From Ranitomeya variabilis (lineage: Eukaryota > Chordata > Amphibia > Anura > Dendrobatidae): DNA of 64,000 nucleotides. The notes under the pieces are model-generated. The model was not told the DNA's origin. It made no database searches and saw nothing but the letters and a program-made list of their open reading frames with translations. A program made the position numbers and the translations under genes. The stretch covers positions 594,295,577 through 594,359,576 of the forward strand of contig NC_135233.1 of NCBI RefSeq assembly GCF_051348905.1, read 5' to 3'. This document shows, piece by piece, positions 1 through 12,100 of this stretch (position 1 is the first letter of the stretch; each line of letters begins with the position of its first letter).

Positions 1-36
1 TAATAATAATAATAACACTCCACATCAGTGTCATCT

Positions 37-70
<34 letters not shown>

Positions 71-91
71 CACTCCACATCAGTGTCATCT

Positions 92-125
<34 letters not shown>

Positions 126-442
126 CACTCCACATCAGTGTCACCTATAATAATAATAATACTCCACATCAGTGTCATCTATAATAATAATAATAATACT
201 CCTCCACATCAGTGTCATCTATAATAATAATAATACTCCACATCAGTGTCATCTATAATAATAATACTCCACATCAGTGTCACCTATAATAATAATACTC
301 CACATCAGTGTCACCTATAATAATACTCCACATCAGTGTCATCTATAGTAATAATACTCCAGTGTCACCTATAATAATAATAATAACACTCCACATCAGT
401 GTCATCTATAATAATAATAACACTCCACATCAGTGTCACCTA

Positions 443-473
<31 letters not shown>

Positions 474-742
474 CAACATCAGTGTCACCTATAATAATAA
501 TAATACTCCACATCAGTGTCATCTATAATAATAATAACACTCCACATCAGTGTCAACTATAATAATAATAATAATAATAACACTCCACATCAGTGTCACC
601 TATAATAATAATAATAATACTCCTCCACATCAGTGTCATCTATAATAATAATACTCCTCCACATCAGTGTCATCTATAATAATAATAATACTCCACATCA
701 GTGTCACCTATAATAATAATAACACTCCACATCAGTGTCACC

Positions 743-778
<36 letters not shown>

Positions 779-828
779 CAACATCAGTGTCATCTATAAT
801 AATAATAACACTCCACATCAGTGTCACC

Positions 829-864
<36 letters not shown>

Positions 865-1990
865 CAACATCAGTGTCACCTATAATAGTAATAATACTCC
901 ACATCAGTGTCATCTATAATAATAATAACACTCCACATCAGTGTCACCTATAATAATAATAATAATAATAACACTCCACATCAGTGTCACCTATAATAAT
1001 AATAATAATACTCCTCCACATCAGTGTCATCTATAATAATAATAATACTCCACATCAGTGTCACCTATAATAATAATACTCCACATCAGTGTCACCTATA
1101 ATAATACTCTACATCAGTGTCATCTATAGTAATAATACTCCAGTGTCACCTATAATAATAATAATAACACTCCACATCAGTGTCATCTATAATAATAATA
1201 ACACTCCACATCAGTGTCACCTATAATAATAATAATAATAACACTCAACATCAGTGTCACCTATAATAATAATAATACTCCACATCAGTGTCATCTATAA
1301 TAATAATAATAATACTCCTCCACATCAGTGTCATCTATAATAATAATAATACTCCACATCAGTGTCACCTATAATAATAATAATACTCCACATCAGTGTC
1401 ATCTATAATAATAATAATAATACTCCTCCACATCAGTGTCATCTATAATAATAATAATACTCCACATCAGTGTCATCTATAATAATAATAATAATACTCC
1501 TCCACATCAGTGTCATCTATAATAATAATAATACTCCACATCAGTGTCATCTATAATAATAATAATAATACTCCTCCACATCAGTGTCATCTATAATAAT
1601 AATAATAACACTCCACATCAGTGTCATCTATAATAATAATAATAATACTCCACATCAGTGTCATCTATAATAATAATAATAATAATACTCCACATCAGTG
1701 TCATCTATAATAATAATAATAATACTCCACATCAGTGTCATCTATAATAATAATAATACTCCACATCAGTGTCATCTATAATAATAATAATAATACTCCA
1801 CATCAGTGTCATCTATAATAATAATAATAATACTCCACATCAGTGTCATCTATAATAATAATACTCCACATCAGTGTCATCTATAATAATAATAATAACA
1901 CTCCACATTGGTGATCTCTATACTACCCCTATAGCGGTGACATCTATAATAATAATAATACCCCACATCGGTGACCTCTATACTACCCCT
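1..1990. repeat. Composite minisatellite with variable TAA tracts
   Basis: About 50 units of 30-50 bp. Each has a constant core, CTCCACATCAGTGTCA[T/C]CTA, and a variable (TAA)n spacer of roughly 3 to 10 triplets. Larger blocks recur, for example the 180-400 stretch near 1000-1200. Units after about 1900 diverge, so the array edge is at 1900-1990. It continues off the left edge. Confidence 0.95.
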
Positions 1991-2420
1991 ATATCGGAGA
2001 CATCTGTATAATACCCCACATCAGCACTTCCTACCTTCTCATTGTTTTCCATTAGAGGAGGTCCATTGATTTCTGATCAGCCTTCTGTTCCAAGATGTCC
2101 GCCATATTGTTCCCCTTTCTCTGCTTCAAACCCTTGTAAACTCATTAGCCGTAACATTACACACAGACCGTTTTCGGAGCAGATTGAAGCTTTTATTCAT
2201 CATAATGTGTATGATTAGCGCATGACTGTGTGCACACTGAGCAGACAGATCAGTCCCAGTGATCAGCGCCGGGCTCCTGTCAGAACGTGTGCAATAAAAT
2301 AAGCATTCAAGTGGCCGACAGCGTCCAATCAGAATGCTTCTTTTCTACTTCTATTACCTGCAGCGACATCGAGTAAACTTTTCTATCTCGTGGCGGCCCC
2401 AGTTTTTACACCGCAGACCC
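1991..2420. other. Unassigned sequence between the minisatellite and the foldback element
   Basis: No exon was recognised. A minus-strand AATAAA at 2192-2197 could be a distant GALNS polyadenylation signal, with the foldback element lying in the 3' UTR, but this is weak. Confidence 0.3.
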
Positions 2421-2423
2421 TTA

Positions 2424-4469
2424 GGCCGGCCTCACACTAGCAAGTTTTACGGACGTAAGAGCGCAGAAATTACGTCCGTAAAACTCGCAAAATAAACGGC
2501 ACAATTATTCTCAATGGGGCTGCTCCTATTAGCCGTATATTACGGTTCAGTATTATACGGCTTTCTACGGCCGTACAAAATCGCAGCATGCTGCGTTTGT
2601 CAGCGTATTGCGCAAAAAATTCGCCAATGAAAGTCTATGGGGGCGAGAAAAATACGGATTCCACACGGACCTGCAGTGTGACTTGCGAGAAATACGCATC
2701 GGTGTTAGTGAAAAGTCGGTAATTCAATTGCCGGCTTCTCATTTCTCCTGCACAAACCCGACAGGATATGAGACATGGTTTTCATACAGTAAACAATCTC
2801 ATATCCCCATTTTTTTTGCATATTCCACACTACTAATGTTAGTAGTGTGTATGTGCAAAATTTCAGCGCTGTAGCTGCTGAAATAAAGGGTTAAATGGCG
2901 GAAAAAATTGGCGTGGGCTCCCGCGCAATTTTCTCCGCCAGAATGGTAAAGCCAGTGACTGAGGGCAGATATTAATAGCCAGGAGAGGGTCCATGGTTAT
3001 TGGCCCCCCCGTGGCTACAAACATCTGCCCCCAGCCACCCCAGAAAAGGCACATCTGGAAGATGCGCCTATTCTGGCACTTGGCCACTCTCTTCCCACTC
3101 CCTGTAGCGGTGGGATATGGGGTAGTGAAGGGTTAATGCCACCTTGCTATTGTAAGGTGACATTAAGCCAGATTAATAATGGAGAGGCGTCAATTATGTC
3201 ACCTATCCATTATTAATCCAATTGTTGGAAAGGGTTAAAACACACACACACATGATTTAAAAGTAGTTTAATTAAATAAACACAGCGGTTGTTGTAATAA
3301 TTTATTGTTCTCTCAATCCATCAGGAACACCCTCGCTTGGAAAAATAATAAACGCACAAGATACATACCCTCAGCTGAACCGTCACGTCCCACGAAGTAA
3401 TCCATCTGAAGCGGTTAACTAATATTACAGGCACGAGCTGCGATAAACCACTCGCTCGTACCTGTAATCCCCGGGTGCTGAAAGGAAAGCTGGATCTATA
3501 CTTACATTGAGTTGCGGTGAGGCGCCCTCTGGTGGATGTTCTCATGAACTGCAGCCTGGGAACTTTTTCCCACGCTCCAGGTCATATGAGGACATCCACC
3601 AGGGGGCGCATCACCGCGACTGAAGGAAATGTAGGTCAATGACCTACATTTCATTCATTCGCCGGGGATTACAGGCACGGAGCACAGCTGCATTTAGCAG
3701 GGCTCCTGCCTGTAATATTAGTTAACCCCTTCAGATGGATTACTTCGTGGGACGAGACGGTTCACCAGAAGGTATGTATCTTGTGCGTTTATTATTTTTC
3801 CAAGCGAGGGTGTTGCTGATGGATTGAGAGAACAATAAATTATTACAACAACCGCTGTGTTTATTTCATTAAACTACTTTTAAATCATGTGTCCAACAAT
3901 TGGATTAATAATGGATAGGTGACATAATTGACGCCTCTCCATTATTAATCTGGCTTAATGTCACCTTACAATAGCAAGGTGGCATTAACCCTTCACTACC
4001 CCATATCCCACCGCTACAGGGAGTGGGAAGAGAGTGGCCAAGTGCCAGAATAGGCGCATCTTCCAGATGTGCCTTTTCTGGGGTGGCTGGGGGCAGATGT
4101 TTGTAGCCACGGGGGGGCCAATAACCATGGACCCTCTCCTGGCTATTAATATCTGCCCTCAGTCACTGGCTTTACCATTCTGGCGGACAAAATTGCGCGG
4201 GAGCCCACGCCAATTTTTTCCGCCATTTAACCCTTTATTTCAGCAGCTACAGCGCTGAAATTTTGCACATACACACTACTAACATTAGTAGTGTGGAATA
4301 TGCAAAAAAAAAGGGGATATGAGATGGTTTACTGTATGAAAACCATGTCTCATATCATGTCGGGTTTGTGCAGGAGAAATGAAAAGCCGGCAATTGAATT
4401 ACCGGCTTTTAACACATATCGCGCTGAATGAAATCTAAATACAGAATATATATATGTGTGTGTCTCAAT

Positions 4470-4526
<57 letters not shown>

Positions 4527-4767
4527 TGTATATATGTTTTCCCGAACATTTGAGCACATAAATCCATTAGATGTCGGTTTTGCAAGCCTGCGCAAAAATC
4601 TCGCAGTACGGATGCCATACGGATTACATACGGAGGATGCGATGCGCAAAATACGCTGACACACCCTGACTACGGATCACTATTTTGGGAACATTTCTCC
4701 GTATTACGGCCGTAGTACGGACGTATAATACGTGGCGTATTGTCTTACGCCCAGTGTGAGGCCGGCC
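2424..4767. mobile_element. 2.3-kb foldback DNA transposon with ~1.1-kb inverted arms and TTA target duplication
   Basis: The ends are GGCCGGCCTCACAC and its complement, with TTA at 2421-2423 and 4768-4770. The arms match over almost their whole length; 2863-3087, for example, is nearly the exact complement of 4034-4258. The loop centre is near 3560-3595. No transposase is present, so it is non-autonomous. The 3-bp TWA duplication suggests a PIF/Harbinger-type source, an inference. An AT microsatellite at about 4464-4525 interrupts the right arm. Confidence 0.9.
3521..3609. promoter_or_regulatory. Pair of divergent CTCF-consensus motifs at the foldback centre
   Basis: Minus-strand CCACCAGAGGGCGCC at 3521-3535 and plus-strand CCACCAGGGGGCGC at 3596-3609 both match the CTCF core as I know it. 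They mirror each other about the loop of the palindromic element. Binding is not shown by sequence. Confidence 0.45.
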
Positions 4768-5042
4768 TTACTCATTGGGCCGAGTCGACCATTCCTGTGT
4801 ATGGCGGAGATAGTTGTCAGCTGAACGGTTAGCCAACAACTAATGTGTACACATTCTAGATGTCAGTCACGGGACCTGATTGGTTCCCTTTTAAACTGAT
4901 TGTCATATTGAGACAAGTCCTCAAATTTACACCCACCACCACTACAAGCCCTGTACAGTTCATTCTGGGAATGCAGCATTTTGAGGAGGGCTGAGGCAAA
5001 GCGGTAGGAATACAGTAAGTGTCAGGACAGCGTGGACCCCCA

Positions 5043-6104
5043 TCAGTGCGGCCAGACACATTTCCAAGGTTTTGATTGCGGAGGGGTGAGGCACCTCCCG
5101 AGCTTTTCACATCCAGGAGGCGACCAGTTCTGCCAGAAATAAAGAAGAGCAAACGCTGAGGTCAAACAATTCTTATTATCGGGTCACATGTCCGACATTC
5201 ACGGTCTGAGTACGGACCGGTCTGGCGTCCAAACCTTATATAGGTCTATAAGACTGATGGCGGTCAGATCAGGAGACCTGCGGCCGCTCTGGACTCAGAC
5301 TGTGAATTTCAGACAGGGTAAACTGTCCATATTTTTTTGTCTAACTAAAAATCCATATGTTTTATAATTAATTTAATATAACTATACTGGCAGGAAAAGG
5401 GCAATAAAGTAATTCCTAATTCTAGGTTTGGCTCCAGTCTTAATTTTGAGGACTTGTCCCTATTGAAGCCCTTGCAGTGATTAGCTCACTCCTATGAGTC
5501 TGGCTCAATCCCTACAGATGAGCTACACTGATAAATGATTTATTGATAAAGTGTAGACAGGGTGTGTGCATATATGCAGGGGATGGTTGAGACTGATTTT
5601 TATTAATTTTTGTACTGCAATAGTTGCATAGCAGTTGCAAATTTGCAGCATAAATTGACCTGCAGCTTAATCATGTCACTTCTTTTTTGCGGATCTGCAG
5701 CGTTTTTGTACCCATTCCATTATAGAAATCCGCAGGGGTAAAAACGCAGTAAATCCGGAAAAAAAATGCAGAAAAACTGCACAAAAAACGCTGCGGATCC
5801 GCACAAAAAAACGCGACAAATCCGCAGCTGCGTTTTCTGCCAGGAGAGGCAGAATCCACAACAGAAATTCCTAAGGCTAATCCGCAATGTGTGCACATAG
5901 CCTATTACTCTGCAAAATGCGCAGCAAATCTGCCCATTCCCTTGTAGGTTTTAGCAAAGACTTTAGATAGAGGAGTCCACTAGAGCTGAATGTGTGCAAC
6001 GGTTCGGCCACTAGATGGCGCTTGAGGCTCATAAATTGAACAACATGGACTAAAACTGGACCCCAGGACTTGAACTTGCCCCAAGTGAAGAATGAGAATC
6101 TTTA

Positions 6105-6153
<49 letters not shown>

Positions 6154-9100
6154 ATTTCTCTATTTATTTATATATATTTTTCTATTTATATATATTTAGA
6201 TTTTTTCTATATATACAGTGTATATATATATATATAATATTTTTTTATTTATTTAACTATTTTTCTTTTATTTCAACCATGTAAAGTGCTTTTTTACAGA
6301 CTTACCATGACAGCCAGATCACACACATTGAGCTGAGGTTCCCCTGGAATCATGGAGTCCTGGTGCTGATGGACGACAGGAGAAATCCCCAACATTGCGG
6401 ACATATACTCGAAACTAGTTAGTCTGTAAAAAAACAAGCGCTAAAAGTAAAAAAAATAATATTCCAGCCTTGTGATATCACTGGTGAATATATACTGTAC
6501 ACTGGGCTTAGGTGCAGAGCCGGTCGTGATATCTGCAGCAAATATAGGGTTAACCCCTCCATAATCTAGTGTGGGTGACCCCCGGGGACTGGAGCACAGG
6601 TGTGCAGTGCACTTGCTTCATTTACTATAATTGACCCTTCAGCTGTGGGCTGGGGCTTGTGGTGCGGAGGGAGCAGCTGTGCTGCAAGACGCCGGGGTCA
6701 CGTTCCTGCATAACTCTGAGCAAGACTTGGTCTGCAAAGAGCTCGGACCCCCATCTGTCTCACCTGCTTAATCCAATGGCCAGAAAGTGCCTAAAAGTGC
6801 TGGGCATAACGCCACCGACCATCTTTAACCAGAAGCCTGAGATGCCCGGAGGTCACTGCTCCATCTGCGTCATTGTCACTCTCATTCAGCTCAGGCCCTA
6901 TCGCCTTCAATATTAGATATATAGTGCCTCTGTAATTATCTCAGGGGGCTGCGTTATCAGCAATCCCCTAATACACATTTACGACTGCAATTGCTCCCTA
7001 TGCGAGCAGCACAAGTGTGAAGGATTGTAAGGGTATGTGTCCACGTTCAGGAAACGCTGCGTTTATCCGCAGCGTCAAAAACGCAGCGTCCAGATGTTAC
7101 AGCATAGTGGATGGGATTTTATGAAATCCCGACTCCACTATGCATTAAAAAATGCATGCGTTTTTCCCGCGAAAACGCACATGCGGTGCGTTTTTTCAGA
7201 ACGCAGCATGTTGCTACTATGAGCAAAACACGCAGGAACACCGCAGGTGACCTGCCAGTGACCTCAGGTGCAGTTTTGGTCAGGATTTTACCTGCATAAA
7301 ATCCTGACCAAAGCCTGAAGCAATCCTGACCGTGGACACATACCCTAAGAGACCCTTCTGGTCTAAAAGGATTTCAAGATAACTGCATGGTGTCAGTGAC
7401 TGTAAACATTTATCCATGGAATGAAAATCCATCTTTTATGTCCCTTTCTCTGCAGAATTCCTTACATTACAAATTTAAAAATCAATAAAAGGTTATATAC
7501 ACCTCACACATGGAAAAATAATGCGTTTTACATCTGTTACTGGCTACTTTAAAATTGCACCAAATTTCATTCCTTCATTTTCTTTCCAGAATCTCTATAT
7601 GCAGTTTGCAACCTGATCCAAATTCAAAGTTTTGCCTTGTGGGAGTGTCTCTCCCAGTAATATAGGCTGGATGTGAGGCCTGTGTGTCTCTCCCAGTAAT
7701 ATAGGCTGGATGTGAGATCTGTGTGTCTCTCCCAGTAATATAGACTGGATGTGAGCTCAGTGTGTCTCTCCCGGTAATATAGGCTGGATGTGAGGTCTGT
7801 GTGTCTCTCCCAGTAATATAGGCTGGATGTGAGCTCTGTGTGTCTCTCTCCTAGTAATATAGGCTGGATGTGAGATCTGTGTGTCTCTCCCAGTAATATA
7901 GGCTGGATGTGAGGTCTGTGTGTCTCTCCCAATAATATAGTCTGGATGTGAGATCTGTTTGTTTTTCCCAGTAATATAGGCTGGATGTGAGATCTGTGTG
8001 TCTCTCCCAGTAATATAGGCTGGATGTGAGATTTGTGTATCTCTCCCAGTAATATAGGCTGGATGTGAGGTCTGTGTATCTCTCCCAGTAATATAGGCTG
8101 GATGTGAGGCCTGTGTGTCTCTCCCAGTAATATAGGCTGGATGTGAGATCTGTGTGTCTCTCCCAGTAATATAGACTGGATGTGAGGTCTGTGTGTCTCT
8201 CCCGGTAATATAGGCTGGATGTGAGGTCTGTGTGTCTCTCCCAGTAATATAGGCTGGGTGTGAGGTCTGTGTGTCTCTCACAGTAATATAGGCTGGATGT
8301 GAGCTCTGTGTGTCTCTCCCAGTAATGTAGGCTGGATGTGAGCTCTGTGTGTCTCTCCCAGTAATATAGGCTGGATGTGAGCTCTGTGTGTCTCTCTCCT
8401 AGTAATATAGGCTGGATGTGAGATCTGTGTGTCTCTCCCAGTAATATAGGCTGGATGTGAGGTCTGTGTGTCTCTCCCAATAATATAGTCTGGATGTGAG
8501 ATCTGTTTGTTTTTCCCAGTAATATAGGCTGGATGTGAGATCTGTGTGTCTCTCCCAGTAATATAGGCTGGATGTGAGATTTGTGTATCTCTCCCAGTAA
8601 TATAGGCTGGATGTGAGGTCTGTGTATCTCTCCCAGTAATATAGGCTGGATGTGAGGTCTGTGTCTCTCCCAGTAATATAGGCTGGATGTGAGGTCTGTG
8701 TCTCTCCCAGTAATATAGGCTGGATGTGAGGTCTGTGTGTCTCTCCCAGTAATATAGGCTGGATGTGAGCTCTGTGTGTCTCTCCCAGTAATATAAGCTG
8801 GAAGTGTATCCAGAGTGCTGTTGTCTTCATTGGCTCATATATCAGCACAGCTTCCATCCTGCACCTTTTTCCTCTTCATTAACTTTCCTCCTTCTCTATA
8901 GCCTCTTTCTCAGCTACCCCCTAAAATGTAGATACTTTCTTCCCTCTCTACACCATGGAGATCTATGAACAACCCACTCCTCCTTCTTTCTGCTACTTCT
9001 AAGGCCGGTTTCACACGTCAGTGGCTCCGGTACGTGAGGTGACAGTTTCCTCACGTACCGGAGACACTGACACACGTAGACCCATAAAAATCAATGCATC

Positions 9101-12100
9101 TGTTCAGATGTCATTGATTTTTTGTGGACCGTGTCTCCGTGTGCCAAACACGGAGACATGTCAGTGTTCGTGGGAGCGCACGTATTACACGGACCCAATA
9201 GAGTCAATGGGTCCGTGTAAAACACGGACCTCACACGGACATTCTCCGTCTGGGGTCCGTGTGCGTGCAGGAGACAGCGCTACAGTAAGCGCTGTCCCCC
9301 CCACATGGTGCTGAAGCCGCGATTCATATCCTCTCTGCAGTAGCGTTTGCTGCAGAGAAAATATGAATAATAGTGTTTAAAATAAAGATCTATGTGTCCG
9401 CCGCCCCCCCACCCCCTGTGCGCCCCCCCGCTGGTCAGAAAATACTTACCCGGGTCCCCCGTCGGCTGTCGCTCCTTCCTGGTCTGGCCGCGGCTTATTG
9501 TAGGCGGTCACGTGGGGCCGATCATTTACAATCATGAATAGTCGGCTCCGCCCCTATGGGAGGTGGAGCCACATATTCATGACTGTAAATGATCGGGCCC
9601 ACGTGACCGCATACACTAGAAGCCGCGGCCAGACCAGGAAGGAGCGACAGCCGACGGGGGACCCGGGTAAGTATTTTCTGACCAGCGGGGGGGCGCACAG
9701 GGGGTGGGAGGGCGGCGGACACATAGATCTTTATTTTAAACACTATTATTCATATTTTCTCTGCAGCAAACGCTGCTGGAGAGAAGATATGAATCGCGGC
9801 TTCAGCATGATGCAGAGTGGGTACCACACGCTCCGTGTGGTACCCACTCGCCATACGGGCGGCACACGTGTGCCGCACGTATGGCCTCCGTGAGTTCCCA
9901 GGCACACGGACACGGATAACTCCGGTACCGATTTATTCCGGTACCGGAATTATCTGGACGTGTGGGACAGCCCTAACACTGAAAGCAGGGAGGGGAAGAG
10001 CACAGAGAGCTGACAGGAGCAGGAGCTCTGACTGACATATCAGTTTTGCAAAGGCACTGAGCTAGATGAAGGATTTACAGACGCTCTGCGGCAGCAAAAT
10101 CTGTTATAGGAATACTTATATGTGTTCTATGAATAAATCATCATTTTACCTTATCGGATACTTTTCTCCAGGGTCTCTTCCCAGGTGAAACAGGAGAGGT
10201 TGGAGGTGCTCCACCTGGTCGTGTGTTGTTATTCCAGTAATGTTTTGTCCCGGGCAGAAATTAATACCCTGTTACGATAAATCTTGGTTAGATCGACGCT
10301 GGGATTATTCGTTATTACTCCATACCTAGATATTAGGGAACGTCCATGAGATCAATTGTTTTTCCAAGCAGCATTACCAATGCTTGCTAAGAAGGTGAGT
10401 AGATCATTATTGAATTACTATACGCCCTGCCTCTTCTCTGGACGTGTCCCCGGTCACATATAGTCTTGTTCTGCTCAATGGTTCCACAAATCATGACAAC
10501 TTACCTGGGACAGTTCCTCCCATGAGTTACTCCATGTCCAGTAATGAGCTTTATATGGTCCCCACCGGATCGCCATCAGCTCATTGCCGCGATAATAGAA
10601 TATTGGCCTGAAGGCAAACGACCAACAGGCTTTAAAGTCTCAGTACATCTAAACTCAGCCATTCTGCCGGCATTATGTGTGATCCTGACCTTTCGATTTC
10701 TTTTCCCTCCAGAATGACAGGCGACAGATCAATGCCATCTATTACTCTGTCTAAAGGGGGCTCCAGTCCTGCCAGCACCAAACTTGTAGTGAACAGATCC
10801 ATGATGCTGCTCACCTGGTAGCTCACCTACGACAAATAATAGGACATTATATAAAAGGGCTTATCTAGAATTTTGCTTCGAGTCCGATTTTCGGCACCTC
10901 CACGATCAGCTATGTAAAGGGGCTTTGGTCCTCTGGGGTGTGTTGCATCCTCTTCATTGTGTACCAGGCAAAGCCTCAGTACCATGCAAGGCCTCAGTAC
11001 CAGGCAAAGCCTCAGTACCAGGCAAAGCCTCAGTACCAGGTGCGAGCACTACAAATGTAGCTGCTAAACAAGAAAGAGGACTTGGCACTTGTCTGCGTGC
11101 TGTGGCCACTACAAACAGTTAATTGTTGGGGGTCCTGAGTCAGACTCTGACCGGTTAAACAATAATGGCTTATCCAGTACTTTGATAGGTCATAAATACC
11201 AGATTCGACATCAGACATCCCCAACACTCAGCTATGGCGGCCAGAAATAAACAACAGCTCCGTGTGCAATGTAATGCTTATTGTCGGGTACTGCAACTCA
11301 GATCACATTCATTTCAATAGAAGCTGGGCTGCAGTACGGCACTGTTCTGTACTTCCAACCACCGTGGGATCTGCTAAAGGCTGATGGTGGGGGGAGGGCC
11401 AGACATCAAACCCCCACCATGATATCGATGACCTACTCAGTGCAGTGTTAGATCAAAATTAGATCAGATGAGATCTAAACTTTGGAACTGCAAAATCTGA
11501 AAATACTCAAGTTGCTGTACGTCCATCTCTTGGATGGTATCCGAAAGATTTGCTTCTCAGTCTAATGACAACATTGAAAAATAATTTGCATTAGTAGTCC
11601 AAAATGACCAACAATGCTAAAAAATAAAAGTAATTCCAAATTAGAAGGAGTGTCGCTGGCGATATTGGAGGGCAGAAGCATCAGGTCAGTGGCGGGAAGA
11701 GACACAAGGGTGACCAGATAACAAAATCAATAATAATAAAAAATGCCCAATAATCTGCCACATCACTGGTCACAGAATATTTGGAATTTTTATTTTGCCT
11801 TTTTGGAACATTTTTTTTTTTGCTCTAGAAAATAAGCGAGTTCAGAATCAAAGAAAAAAAAGAAACCCCCCCCAAAAAATGGAGAAAAGAATAAATTACC
11901 TCAGCTGGTCGCCCAGCGTTATCAGCATGGCACAGACATGTAGTCATTTTCCTTCTGCATTTTACTTCCTTACAAAGTGCAATAGGAAACTATTTTTTTA
12001 ATATGTTTTTGCTAAAAAATGTAATTCATGCTGCCCATGGGTCGGACGACACAAATGACATGTTCTTTGTTGAAAATTGGATTATTGTTTGGTCCCCTGG

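Larger units (their letters stand above)
6424..10149. other. GALNS intron 12 (3.7 kb), transposon- and minisatellite-filled
   Basis: Contains a TAA-flanked MITE (7031-7345), a 39-bp minisatellite (7640-8810) and a 971-bp foldback element (9003-9973). No additional exon was found. The 6590-6760 part has a diverged relative at 22125-22330. Confidence 0.7.

Noticed and set aside
1-1990. CRISPR-like look of repeats with variable spacers
   Set aside because: The spacers are only TAA tracts and the locus is in a vertebrate-type genome; it is a minisatellite.
2863-4258. Identical 74-codon frames in both arms of the foldback (MAKCQNRRIF...)
   Set aside because: Duplicate because the arms are complements. 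No domain, and similar open stretches occur in other frames.
4464-4525. AT tract as an origin or promoter
   Set aside because: Simple TA microsatellite inside a transposon arm; nothing further supports a function.
7624-8857. Minus-strand frames of 100-209 codons
   Set aside because: Produced by the 39-bp repeat whose length is a multiple of three; they lie in a GALNS intron.
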